Assembly: GCF_041807905.1 (NCBI RefSeq)
Contig: NZ_JBGVSA010000041.1
Span: 1-22,647, forward strand
Source of the DNA: JBGVSA01 sp041807905
GTDB lineage: Bacteria; Pseudomonadota; Gammaproteobacteria; Burkholderiales; Rhodocyclaceae
Reading direction: 5' to 3'
Length of the DNA: 22,647 bases
Of this stretch, positions 1 to 8,701 are shown piece after piece. The position numbers were made by a program, and so were the translations under genes. Under the pieces are notes generated by a model. The model did not search any database. It was not told the origin of the DNA and saw nothing but the letters and a program-made list of their open reading frames with translations. Position 1 is the first letter of the stretch. Each line of letters starts with the position of its first letter.

Positions 1-1712
1 GCGCCGAACACGTAGCCCTGGTCTTCCGACGGCACGAAGCTGGTCGGAATGCGCATGAACATCAGCACCGCCACGGCAATCACGCCCAGGAACAGCACCG
101 CCGAGATGATGCGATGGTGCAGCGCCTTGCCCACGGCATAGAGGTAGCCGTTGGTTGCCTTGGAGAAGCCGGTATTGAAGGCACGGAAGAATGCGTTCGG
201 CTTGCCATGCGTCGGCTTGAGCAGGATCGCGCACAAGGCCGGCGTGAGCGTCAGCGCCACGATGCCGGAGAACACCACCGACACGGCCACCGTCACCGCG
301 AACTGCTGGTACAGCGTACCGGCGATACCGCCGAGGAACGCCACCGGCACGAACACCGCGCACAGCACCAGCACGATTGCCACGACCGCGCCGGATACCT
401 CGCGCATGGCCTCCTTGGCAGCTTCGCGCGGCGACAGGCCTTCTTCGCTCATCAAGCGTTCGACGTTCTCCAGCACCACGATCGCATCGTCAACCACGAT
501 ACCGATGGCCAGCACCATGGCGAACAAGGTCAGCGTGTTGATCGAGAAACCGAACAGCCACAGACCTGCGAACGCGCCGATCAGCGACACCGGCACGGCC
601 AGGATCGGGATCAGCGTCGCACGCCAGTTCTGCAGGAAGATGAACACCACCGCGATCACCAGGATCGCCGCTTCGAACAGCGTGTGCGTCACTTCGGTGA
701 TGGAGGCCTTCACGAAGTCGGTCGTGTCGTACGGAATGCCGTACTCCATGCCCTTGGGCAGCGTCTTCGAGAACTCGGCCATGCGGGCCTTGACGGCTTC
801 GGCCGTCGCCAGTGCGTTGGCACCGGACTGCAGGTAGATCGCCAGACCCACCGCCGGCGCACCGTCCAGGCGCGTTTCGACGTTGTAGTCCTTGCCGCCG
901 AGTTCCACGCGCGCGATGTCGCGGATGCGCAGGAAACCGTCTGTACCGCCGGCGCGAACGATGATGTTGGCGAACTGTTCCGGATCGATCAGTCGGCCGC
1001 GTGCCGTCACCGTGTAGACGATCTGCTGGTCGTCGCCGATGGGGGCTGCGCCGATCTTGCCGGCCGCATACTGGAAGTTCTGCGCCGCGATCGCCGCCGC
1101 GACATCGGTGGTCGTCACGCCCAACTGCGCCATCTTGTCCGGGCGCAGCCACACGCGGATGGCGTAGTCCTGGCCGAACACCGTCACATCGCCCACGCCC
1201 GGCGTGCGCTTGATGTCATCGACGATGTTGATACTGGCGTAGTTCGACATGAACAACGTGTCGCGCGACTTGTCGGGCGACGCGAAGGACACCAGCATCA
1301 GGATGTCGTTCGAACGCTTCTGCACCACCACGCCGTTGGTCCGCACGTCGGTAGGCAGACGCGGCAGCACCGCGTTGACCTTGTTGTTGACGTTAACGGC
1401 GGCCTGGTCGGCGTCGATGCCGAGTTCGAAGGTCGCAGTGATCGTCAGTTGTCCCGACGAACTCGCGTTGGACGTGTAATACAGCAGCCCCTCCACACCG
1501 TTGAGCTGTTGCTCGATCGGCGCGGCGACAGTACGGGCCAGGGTCTCGGCGCTGGCGCCGGGATAGTTCGTGGTGATCGACACCGTAGGCGGTGAGATCT
1601 CGGGGTATTGCGAAATCGGCAGCACTTTTGCCGCCACCAGGCCCGCGATCACGATCACGAGCGAGATGACAGTGGCAAAAATGGGCCGTCGGATAAAGAA
1701 CTGAGCGAACAT
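1..1712 (-). CDS. RND efflux permease, AcrB/HAE1 family (3' end outside window)
   Basis: Proton-driven inner-membrane pump subunit that exports drugs and other lipophilic compounds as a trimer, with a periplasmic adaptor and an outer-membrane channel. About 570 N-terminal residues are visible, a little over half of the roughly 1,040-1,050 usual for AcrB. The protein opens with MFAQFFIRRPIFATVISLVI, the typical N-terminus and first membrane helix. Porter-domain sequence follows (QYPEI, YPGASAETL, GVGDV). TM4 carries LAIGIVVDDAIVVLENVER with the paired Asp408/Asp409 of the proton relay; the matching Lys of TM10 lies beyond the window. The start is 14 nt downstream of the adaptor stop, preceded by a purine-rich AAGGGGG, so the two genes form one operon. 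An outer-membrane factor gene may follow past the left edge. Substrates cannot be read from the sequence. The family is certain. Confidence 0.95.
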   Translation of the reverse strand, partial: MFAQFFIRRPIFATVISLVIVIAGLVAAKVLPISQYPEISPPTVSITTNYPGASAETLARTVAAPIEQQLNGVEGLLYYTSNASSSGQLTITATFELGIDADQAAVNVNNKVNAVLPRLPTDVRTNGVVVQKRSNDILMLVSFASPDKSRDTLFMSNYASINIVDDIKRTPGVGDVTVFGQDYAIRVWLRPDKMAQLGVTTTDVAAAIAAQNFQYAAGKIGAAPIGDDQQIVYTVTARGRLIDPEQFANIIVRAGGTDGFLRIRDIARVELGGKDYNVETRLDGAPAVGLAIYLQSGANALATAEAVKARMAEFSKTLPKGMEYGIPYDTTDFVKASITEVTHTLFEAAILVIAVVFIFLQNWRATLIPILAVPVSLIGAFAGLWLFGFSINTLTLFAMVLAIGIVVDDAIVVLENVERLMSEEGLSPREAAKEAMREVSGAVVAIVLVLCAVFVPVAFLGGIAGTLYQQFAVTVAVSVVFSGIVALTLTPALCAILLKPTHGKPNAFFRAFNTGFSKATNGYLYAVGKALHHRIISAVLFLGVIAVAVLMFMRIPTSFVPSEDQGYVFG

Positions 1713-1726
1713 GGATCAGCGCCCCC

Positions 1727-2998
1727 TTACTTCGAAGCGGCGGATGCGCTGTTGGCTGCCGGAGCACTGGCTGCGGGTTTCGCGGCGGGCGCGCCCCCCT
1801 GTCCGCCTGGGGCTGCACCGCCTGCAGCGCCAGGCGCCGCACCGGCCGGCACCGGCTGGATCGGCATGCCGGGACGCAGCTTGATCAGGTTGTCGACCAG
1901 CACGCGGTCACCCGGTTGAAGGCCGCCATAGAGCAGCCAATCCTTGCCGTCCCACGGCCCCGGCTGCACCGGGCGGGGCGCGACCACGTCCAGGCCTTTG
2001 TCGTTCTTGGTCGCGACCATGACGAGGAACGCCTGGTCGGTCTGCAATACCGCAGCCTGCGGCACGCGGAAGACATCGCTCTTGGTGCCGACCTGCAGGC
2101 GCACCTTCACGAACTGTCCCGGCAGCACTTCGGTTCTCGGATTGGAGAAGACCGCGCGCATCGAACGCGTACCCAGCCTCGGGTCGATCTGCGTGGCAGC
2201 GAAGTCCAGCGTGCCGCGCGTGTTGTACTTGGTGCCGTCGGGCAGCACCAGCTCGACGGCCTGCACACTGCGCCAGTCGATCCTGCCGCCCGGGGCATTG
2301 GCCTGGTCGGTGGCCGAAAGGCCAAAGCGCACCTTGATCGGATCGGCCTGGATGACGGTGGTCAGTTCGTCGCCGATGGAAATCAGGTTGCCTTCATTGC
2401 GCAGCGCGCGGCCGCTGATGCCGGAGACCGGCGCGATCACTTCGGTGTAACCCACGTTCAACGACGCATTGCTGGCAGTCGCTTGTGCCGCCTGCAGTTG
2501 CGCCTTGGCCGCGGCCTGCGCCGACAGGGCGTCATCCAGATCCTTGCGGCTGACCGCGTCCTGCGCCGCCAGGCCCTTGTTGCGATCAACCTCGCGCGTG
2601 GCCTGATCGAGGCGCGATTGCGCTTCGGCAACCGCTGCGCGGGCGTTCTGCAAGGCTGCCTCGGGTTGCGCCCGATCGAGCAGGAACAGCGGCTGGCCGG
2701 CCTTCACCGAGTTGCCTTCTTCATACAGGCGCTTTTCCAGGATGCCGCCCACGCGGGCGCGCACCTCCACCTCGCGGCTGCCTTCAGTCTGGCCCACCGC
2801 TTCCACGAAAACCGGCTCGGTCGTCGGCTTGGCTTCGATGAAACCCACCGGCATGAGCTGATTGGCACCGGCCCCTTGCTGGCCCTGGTCCTTGCCCGAG
2901 CAGGCAGCCAGTACGGCGGCGCTGAGGATGCCCAGTACCAATGGACGAATGGCGCGCCCACTCTGGCTGCGCGCGGAAGCAATACCGTGGGACAACAT
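1727..2998 (-). CDS. RND efflux periplasmic adaptor lipoprotein (AcrA/MexA family)
   Basis: Membrane-fusion subunit linking the downstream RND permease to an outer-membrane channel; 423 aa. I chose the ATG at 2998 because AAGGAG lies 7 nt before it and it gives a clean lipoprotein signal: basic residues, a hydrophobic run, then the lipobox LAAC with Cys33 as the lipidated residue. The frame stays open upstream, but starts there would put over 50 non-signal residues in front. The lipoyl/barrel-sandwich halves are visible around VGGILEKRLYEEGNSVKAG and VIAPVSGISGRALRNEGNL, flanking an Ala/Gln-rich helical hairpin. The beta-barrel and membrane-proximal domains follow (LPGQFVKVRL, GDRVLVDNLIKLRPG). 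The last ~40 residues are a low-complexity Ala/Pro/Gly tail. The gene is divergent from a TetR repressor and first in the pump operon. Well supported. Confidence 0.95.
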   Translation of the reverse strand: MLSHGIASARSQSGRAIRPLVLGILSAAVLAACSGKDQGQQGAGANQLMPVGFIEAKPTTEPVFVEAVGQTEGSREVEVRARVGGILEKRLYEEGNSVKAGQPLFLLDRAQPEAALQNARAAVAEAQSRLDQATREVDRNKGLAAQDAVSRKDLDDALSAQAAAKAQLQAAQATASNASLNVGYTEVIAPVSGISGRALRNEGNLISIGDELTTVIQADPIKVRFGLSATDQANAPGGRIDWRSVQAVELVLPDGTKYNTRGTLDFAATQIDPRLGTRSMRAVFSNPRTEVLPGQFVKVRLQVGTKSDVFRVPQAAVLQTDQAFLVMVATKNDKGLDVVAPRPVQPGPWDGKDWLLYGGLQPGDRVLVDNLIKLRPGMPIQPVPAGAAPGAAGGAAPGGQGGAPAAKPAASAPAANSASAASK

Positions 2999-3135
2999 CC
3001 GGGAACTCCTTAGCAAACTGGAACGTGTATTGACGGGGGAATGAGGTGACAAGGCGTGCATCTCGCGATGCAAGCGCGAAACCGCAGAAGTTTGACACAT
3101 GGGGGTGCGATTTTTGATTTCTTTACGAGTGCGCC

Positions 3136-3165
3136 ATAATAAACATTCACGCATGTATGGTTCAA
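3136..3165 (-). promoter_or_regulatory. Predicted sigma-70 promoter of the RND efflux operon
   Basis: Read on the minus strand, TTGAAC (3165-3160) is followed after 18 nt by TATTAT (3141-3136). Both hexamers are close to the sigma-70 consensus. The transcript would start near 3130, about 130 nt before the adaptor start codon. The spacer overlaps the AcrR-like palindrome described separately. Predicted by eye, without experimental support. Confidence 0.55.
3138..3162. promoter_or_regulatory. AcrR-like operator between the TetR and RND genes
   Basis: The core CATTCACGCATGTATG (3144-3159) lies in an imperfect palindrome: 16 of 22 positions over 3141-3162 match their own reverse complement. Against the E. 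coli acrAB operator as I remember it, read as its reverse complement, 17 of 24 positions agree, including the CATTCAC and ATGTATG blocks. It sits over the spacer of the pump promoter and just upstream of the repressor start at 3181, the expected place for a site repressing both directions. Binding by the adjacent TetR protein is inferred. Confidence 0.65.
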
Positions 3166-3180
3166 CAGAAATTTTAGAAA

Positions 3181-3804
3181 ATGGTCAGAAAAACCAAGGT
3201 CGAAACCGAGAAGACCCGACAGGACATCATCGCCGCGGCGCGCGACATGTTTGCAGAGCACGGCGTGACCCGTACGACGCTTGAGCAGATTGCGCATGCC
3301 GCTGGCGTAACCCGCGGCGCAGTCTATTGGCATTTCGCCAACAAGCTGGACCTCATGGTGGCGCTGCGGGACGATGTGCTCATGCCGCTCATCGAAGAGT
3401 TGCAGGACACCCTGCAGGTGGAAGATGGCCGTGACCCGCTGACGGCGATCGAATCCTTCCTTCTCATGCACATCGACCGGCTCGAAGCGGACCCGGTGAT
3501 GCGCCAGACCTTTGAAGTGCTGATGAACAAATGCGAGTACGTCGGCGAGTTCGGCGTACTCCTCCAGTGCGCCTTCGAACGTACGCATGACAAGCACCAA
3601 CGGCTGGAACACGCCTACGCCCGCGCCATCGAGCATGGCAGCATGCGGGGTGGCGTCGACCCCGTCGCCGCCGCGCTCGACACCCACGCGTTCATGTACG
3701 GCATCGTGCGACTGTGGATCGGCAAATCGGCCGCCGAAGACAATTCGTTCCGCCCACTGTGTCGCCAGATGGTGCGCGATCACATCCAGCTGCGCCGTGC
3801 CTGA
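3181..3804 (+). CDS. TetR/AcrR-family repressor of the divergent RND pump
   Basis: Cytoplasmic ligand-sensing repressor, 207 aa, the usual length for AcrR/TtgR. The N-terminus (MVRKTKVETEKTRQDIIAAA) and the helix-turn-helix around residues 30-55 (LEQIAHAAGVTRGAVYWHF, then NKLDL) match the AcrR DNA-binding domain closely. The C-terminal ligand and dimer domain is more variable but keeps the family pattern, including the NKCEYVGE stretch. The ATG at 3181 has no strong ribosome-binding site, but it starts exactly where AcrR homologues begin and no other start fits. The gene diverges from the RND adaptor across 182 bp containing an AcrR-like operator. This strongly suggests that it represses the pump and itself, with release on binding pump substrates. 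The inducers are unknown. Confidence 0.93.
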   Translation: MVRKTKVETEKTRQDIIAAARDMFAEHGVTRTTLEQIAHAAGVTRGAVYWHFANKLDLMVALRDDVLMPLIEELQDTLQVEDGRDPLTAIESFLLMHIDRLEADPVMRQTFEVLMNKCEYVGEFGVLLQCAFERTHDKHQRLEHAYARAIEHGSMRGGVDPVAAALDTHAFMYGIVRLWIGKSAAEDNSFRPLCRQMVRDHIQLRRA

Positions 3805-3876
3805 CTGGAACATAGGCCGCGGGAGCGTGTCTTGCCGTCCACGAGCTCAATGACTTGAAACGAGGGAGCACACCCC

Positions 3877-5151
3877 ATGGCCTATGCCGCCCGTGTCGTC
3901 ATCGTCGGGGCTGGATTCGGCGGCCTGTCCGCCGCCCGCGCCCTGGCTGACGCGCCGGTCGACGTGGTGATCGTCGATCGACGCAACCATCATCTGTTCC
4001 AGCCTCTGCTCTACCAGGTCGCCACCGCGGGCCTGTCGCCGGCCGACATCGCCGCACCGATCCGCAGCATTCTGTCCGACCAGCGCAATGCCACTGTCGT
4101 CATGGGCGAAATTGCTGCCGTCAATACGGCCGAACGCGTCGTCGCCGATACCGCCGGCCAGCGCTTGCCATATGACTACCTGATTCTGGCCACCGGCGCG
4201 CGCCACGCCTATTTCGGCCACAGCGAATGGGAGACCAACGCGCCAGGCCTGAAGACCATCGAGGACGCAACCGCCATCCGGCACCGCCTGCTGGTGGCTT
4301 TCGAGCGCGCAGAGATGAGCACCGACGAAGAAGAGCGCCAGCGACTGCTGACCATCGTCATCGTGGGCGGCGGACCGACCGGCGTCGAAATGGCCGGGGC
4401 AGTCGCCGAACTGGCGCGGCGTGCGCTGGCCACCGACTTCCGCCATATCGATCCGCGTCAGGCTCGCATCATTCTCGTGGAAGCCGGGCCACGCATTCTG
4501 ACGACCTTTCCCGATGACCTTTCCGCACGTGCTGTCTATGCATTGGAAAACCTCGGCGTCGACGTGCGCACTGAAGCGCGCGTGACGGAGAGCGATGCCG
4601 ACGGCGTCGTCGTCAATGGCGAGCGTATCCACGCGGGGACCGTCATCTGGGGCGCCGGCGTGCAGGCCTCACCCGTCGCCGAATGGCTGGGCGTGCCGGC
4701 GGACCGAGCCGGACGCGTCAAGGTCGAAGGGGACTTCAGCGTTGCCGGACATCCGGAGATCTTCGTCATTGGCGACGCCGCGCAACTCACCGATGCGGCC
4801 GGTGTTGCGGTGCCGGGAGTGGCGCCCGCCGCCAAGCAGGCCGGTGCGTATGTGGCGCGGGTCATCAAGGCTCAACTGGAACAGCGTCGCCCCCCGGCCG
4901 CATTCCGTTATCGCAACTGGGGCAACCTGGCGACCATCGGGCGCCGCGCGGCCGTGGCGGATTTCGGTTGGATGCGGATCAGCGGCCCGATCGCCTGGTG
5001 GCTATGGGGCTTCGTGCACATCTTTTTTCTCATCGGTTTCCGCAACCGGGTGGCCGTGATGTTCAACTGGCTATGGTCGTTCCTGACCTACAAACGCGGC
5101 GCGCGGCTCATCACGGGCAGCCCGCAGCCACGAGAGCGGGAGGCCGACTAG
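3877..5151 (+). CDS. ndh: Type II NADH dehydrogenase (NDH-2), NAD(P)/FAD-dependent oxidoreductase
   Basis: Single-subunit, non-proton-pumping NADH:quinone oxidoreductase on the inner face of the cytoplasmic membrane; 424 aa, normal for the family. The FAD-binding GAGFGG is at residues 11-16, followed by NHHLFQPLLYQVATAGLSP, which is typical of NDH-2. The NADH-binding GGGPTGVE is at 164-171, and the second FAD contact FVIGDAAQL is at 296-304. The C-terminus has an aromatic, hydrophobic stretch (WWLWGFVHIFFLIGF, about 374-388), the likely membrane anchor and quinone region. The start has AGGGAG 8 nt upstream. It lies 72 bp after the TetR gene on the same strand, and read-through from that gene is possible. 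A related sulfide:quinone-type enzyme is less likely given the motif pattern. Confidence 0.93.
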   Translation: MAYAARVVIVGAGFGGLSAARALADAPVDVVIVDRRNHHLFQPLLYQVATAGLSPADIAAPIRSILSDQRNATVVMGEIAAVNTAERVVADTAGQRLPYDYLILATGARHAYFGHSEWETNAPGLKTIEDATAIRHRLLVAFERAEMSTDEEERQRLLTIVIVGGGPTGVEMAGAVAELARRALATDFRHIDPRQARIILVEAGPRILTTFPDDLSARAVYALENLGVDVRTEARVTESDADGVVVNGERIHAGTVIWGAGVQASPVAEWLGVPADRAGRVKVEGDFSVAGHPEIFVIGDAAQLTDAAGVAVPGVAPAAKQAGAYVARVIKAQLEQRRPPAAFRYRNWGNLATIGRRAAVADFGWMRISGPIAWWLWGFVHIFFLIGFRNRVAVMFNWLWSFLTYKRGARLITGSPQPREREAD

Positions 5152-5262
5152 CGGGAGCACGGCCAGGATGAGCGTTTCACGGAAATTTATCCCGCAATGC
5201 AGCAAAGCGGTCTATAAAAGGAGCTATCTTGAAAGATTGCTGATCACACACGGAGAGCTCCC

Positions 5263-7641
5263 ATGGATGATATTCCGACCCGCGTCTCGCAAATCTATGC
5301 ACAGCGGACGGCGGTCAACAAGATCATGCAGCGCCGCAGCAACGACGCTTTCGAGCGTTATCGCGAACGATGCGCCCAAGTGGCCTCGGCCCTCACGGAG
5401 TCGGCCAAGCCTGTCTGGCCATGGGAATGGTGGCAGCAAGGAGCAAACTACCTCGCCGACAGCGCCCAGCGCAGCGTACTGTTCTGGGACACGCTGCGTC
5501 AGCGCGGCGACAACTATCTGGAACACGTGCGCGAAGGCACGCCGCCGGTCCTTCACTTCAAGTACGAAATGGTGCTCGACGCGCGTCATTTCGATCAGCC
5601 GGTCAATTACGCGCTGGTACGCATCGTCCCGCCCGAAGGCGTGACGGTCGACGCCAAGAAGCGCCCCTACATGATCATCGATCCGCGTGCCGGCCACGGC
5701 CCGGGCATCGGCGGCTTCAAGGACGATTCACAAGTGGGCATGGCGCTGCGCGCCGGCCACCCGGTGTATTTCGTCATCTTCTTCCCCAACCCTGAACCCG
5801 GCCAGACGCTGATGGACGTGTGCGCGGCCGAGGAACAGTTCGTTCACAAAGTGCGCGAACTGCATCCGGACAGCGCCAAGCCGGTCATCGTCGGCAACTG
5901 CCAGGGTGGCTGGGCAGCGATGATGCTGGCGGCCTCCAATCCGGACGAGATGGGGCCGATCGTCATCGCCGGCGCCCCCATGTCGTACTGGGGCGGCGCC
6001 TGGACCGAGGGCGAAGGCAACAATCCGATGCGTTACTCGGGCGGCCTCCTGGGTGGTACCTGGCTGGCATCGGCCACCGCCGACGCCGGCAACGGGAAAT
6101 TCGACGGCGCCTGGCTGGTGTACAACTTCGAGAATCTCAACCCGGGCAACACATTCTGGGACAAGTACTACACGCTCTATTCCCGCATCGATACCGAACC
6201 GCCCCGCTTCCTCGAATTCGAACGTTGGTGGGGCGGCTATTTCCTGATGAACACGGCGGAAATCGAATGGATCGTCCGCAACCTGTTCGTCGGCAACACA
6301 CTGTGGCGCGAAGGCGTGCGCTCGCCGCAGGGGCAGTTCATGGACCTGCGCGAACTGCGCTCGCCGATCGTCATGTTCGCTTCGATGGGCGACAACATCA
6401 CGCCGCCCCAGCAGGCTTTCAACTGGGTCGCGGACACCTACAAATCAACCGAAGAAATCAAGGCGCGTGGCCAGGTAATCGTTGGACTGCTCCATCCGGA
6501 CAGCGGCCACCTGGGGATTTTCGTCTCGGGCAAGGTCGCCAAGCGTGAATACCGCGAACTGGTCTCGGTGCTGGATTCGATCGAAGCGCTGCCCCCGGGC
6601 CTGTACGCGATGAACATCATCGACGAGGTCGGCGCCGACGGCGAAACGACCTATCGCGTCGAATTCCAGGAGCGCGAACTCGAAGAAGTTGCCGGCAAAC
6701 TCAATCGTTTCGAACGCGTCGATGAAAAGGCCTTCGAAGCCGTGGGCGCAGTGTCTGAGATGAACCAGCGCGCCTATGAGCTCTTTGCGCGTCCGATCGT
6801 GCAGGCACTGTCCAACGACACCACGGCCCGCCTGGCCCGTCAGATGCATCCATTACGCGTGCAGCACTGGTCGATATCGGGTCTCAATCCGTGGCTCGAC
6901 TGGCTGCCCGCGGCCGCCGATCTCGCACGCCAGAACCGCGTGAAGGCCGACACCGACAGTGTGCCGTACCGGGTCGAGCACTACATGTCGGACATGATCA
7001 GCGCCGGCTGGGATCTGTATCGCGATCTTCGGGACGCCTGGTCGGAACACTCGTTCTTCAACATCTTCGGCCCGATCTACGCGATGACCCACCAGGAGGC
7101 CACGTCCGCCCTGCCACAGACGACGCCAGCCGCGTCCGACCCGCGCCAGTTGCCGGTGGTGCGCGACGCGCTGGCCTCGATGACCCGTGGCGGGCTGATC
7201 GAAGCCATCGCGCGCACGGCCTCGCTCATGGCCGAGCCGCAGAACCCCATGCCGCTGGCCGAACTGCACACGCTGTCGGACATCCTCAAGGACTACACCG
7301 AGATCGTGGGCCGTGAAATCCCGCCCGACGAGCGCCGCCGCATTCGTGGCGAACAAGACATCATCGTCCGCTATGCACCGCAGGAAGCAGTCTCCACCCT
7401 GCCGCAACTGTTGCACGACGACGATGAGCGCGAACGCTATGTCATGTTCTTCGAAAAGCTCGCCGCGGATCCGCGGATCGCGTCGTTCGACATGAGCGAC
7501 CACCAGCGCGAAGTGTTCGACGCACTGCTGGCGCGCATCGGGCAGTACCGCCAATCGCGCAATATCGAAGAACGCCCGGCCGGTGCTACCAGCATCGCCA
7601 CGCGACGCCGCAACGGCAGCAAGGCAAAAAACGAAAACAAG
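5263..7641 (+). CDS. DUF3141 protein with PhaC-like alpha/beta hydrolase core (3' end lost in assembly gap)
   Basis: Large cytoplasmic protein of unproven function; 793 residues are visible before the run of N. The start has GGAGAG 5 nt upstream. The core resembles polyhydroxyalkanoate synthase and other alpha/beta hydrolases: PRAGHGPGIGGFK (141-153), a nucleophile elbow GNCQGGW with Cys213 in the place of the PhaC cysteine, Asp377 in SMGDNITPP, and His416 in DSGHLGIF. These make a plausible Cys-Asp-His triad. Residues ~630-762 are helical and acidic and look loosely like a TerB-type domain (inference). The end is basic (TRRRNGSKAKNENK), so the stop codon is probably inside or just past the gap. 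There is no signal peptide. DUF3141 is a recognised family without settled biochemistry. No phasin or other PHA gene is nearby, so a polymer-synthesis role should not be assumed. Confidence 0.88.
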
Positions 7642-7696
7642 NNNNNNNNNNNNNNNNNNNNNNNNNNNNNNNNNNNNNNNNNNNNNNNNNNNNNNN
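7642..7696. other. Assembly gap (55 N)
   Basis: Fifty-five undetermined bases between the end of the DUF3141 gene and the convergent hydrolase gene. The left flank is A-rich (GGCAAAAAACGAAAACAAG) and the right flank is a run of eleven T followed by GCCGC. The true length may differ from 55. The gap hides the DUF3141 stop codon and probably any terminator between the two convergent genes. Confidence 0.97.
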
Positions 7697-7720
7697 TTTT
7701 TTTTTTTGCCGCAAAACCGC

Positions 7721-8629
7721 TCAGGCCGATCCCAGATGCTTGTTGAGGAAGTCCACCGTCCGCGACCACGCCAGCTTGGCAGCGGCCTCGTTGTAGCGCG
7801 CCGCGCCCGTATCGTTGTTGAAGCCGTGATCGGCGCCTTCGTAGATGTAGACCTGGTACTCCTTGTGATGCGCCTTGAGCTCCTTCTCATAGGCCGGAAT
7901 GCCCGGATTGATGTTCTTGTCCAGGCCACCGTAGTGAAGCAGCAGCGGCGCCTTGATGCGTGCGATCTCTTCCGGCGACTTGGGCTGCGGGCCGTAGTAG
8001 GCGACGGCCGCATCGAGATCGGGCACGTTGACCGCCAACTGGTTGGTCATGCCGCCTCCCCAGCAGAAGCCCACCACGCCGACCTTGCCGGTGCCGCGCT
8101 GATTCTGCTTGAGGTATCGCACCGAGGCCTCGCCGATGATCAGCGCCTTCTTCATGTCCAGCTTGCTGAACATCGCACGGGCCTGATCCTCGTCCGTCGG
8201 CGTGCCGCCATCCAGGCTGAGGAAGTCCGGCGCGATCACCAGATAGCCTTCGAGCGCCAGGCGACGGGCGACATCTTCGATGTGCGGATTCAACCCGCGG
8301 TTCTCGTGGATCACCACCACGGCGGGCAGCTTGCCGGAGGCATTCTTTGGATAGACCTGGTAGGCATGCACCGTGCCCTGCTGCCCCTGCCCCGCCGGGT
8401 AGGTCACCTTGCCGGTGACCAGACGGTCGTCGTTGGCCGGCACGATCTGCGCCTGGGCGTAGTTGTTCTCGAGAAACGGCAAGACTGCGTAGGCGGCCGA
8501 CACGCTGCCAGTGATCATGGCCAGCCGTTGAATGAAATCGCGCCGCGGCAGTGGCGCATGGGTGTATTCGTCGTACAGCTCGATGATTTCGCGGCTGATC
8601 GGGCGAGAGGTGTGGTCCTGCTTCTGCAT
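7721..8629 (-). CDS. Dienelactone hydrolase family protein, YghX-like, with Tat signal
   Basis: Alpha/beta hydrolase, 302 aa. Dienelactone hydrolases open lactone rings in aromatic breakdown, but this YghX-like branch has no settled substrate. A twin-arginine motif (LPRRDFIQ, Arg29-Arg30) precedes a hydrophobic stretch ending near NNYAQA (residue 60), so export through Tat to the periplasm is likely. The sequence HENRGLNPHIEDVARR is characteristic of YghX. The predicted triad is Cys189 (GFCWGGG), Asp237 (GGLDKNIN) and His268 (GADHGF). Two adjacent ATG codons (8632 and 8629) follow AAGGAG; I chose 8629 for its 7-nt spacing, and the choice changes one residue. The gene lies 72 bp after tatD on the same strand and may be co-transcribed. 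It is convergent with the DUF3141 gene. Confidence 0.92.
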   Translation of the reverse strand: MQKQDHTSRPISREIIELYDEYTHAPLPRRDFIQRLAMITGSVSAAYAVLPFLENNYAQAQIVPANDDRLVTGKVTYPAGQGQQGTVHAYQVYPKNASGKLPAVVVIHENRGLNPHIEDVARRLALEGYLVIAPDFLSLDGGTPTDEDQARAMFSKLDMKKALIIGEASVRYLKQNQRGTGKVGVVGFCWGGGMTNQLAVNVPDLDAAVAYYGPQPKSPEEIARIKAPLLLHYGGLDKNINPGIPAYEKELKAHHKEYQVYIYEGADHGFNNDTGAARYNEAAAKLAWSRTVDFLNKHLGSA

Positions 8630-8701
8630 CATCCGGCTCCTTGACACGTTGGGGTTGGTGACCGGGCATGCTTGCCGCGCACCCGGCAATGCTTGTCTTC
8701 G

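Noticed and set aside
114..1595. Long plus-strand open frame opposite the RND permease
   Set aside because: Arg/His-rich antisense shadow; the minus-strand frame encodes an unmistakable AcrB-type protein.
2999..3154. N-terminal extension of the RND adaptor
   Set aside because: It would place over 50 residues before a clean lipoprotein signal, overlap the pump promoter and ignore the AAGGAG before 2998.
5213..5218. TATAAA upstream of the DUF3141 gene as a -10 element
   Set aside because: No acceptable -35 at 15-19 nt; AT-rich stretch noted but insufficient for a promoter call.
7697..7707. Run of eleven T beside the assembly gap as an intrinsic terminator tail
   Set aside because: The upstream stem would lie inside the N run and cannot be seen. 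The homopolymer next to a gap could also be an assembly artefact, so no terminator is annotated.
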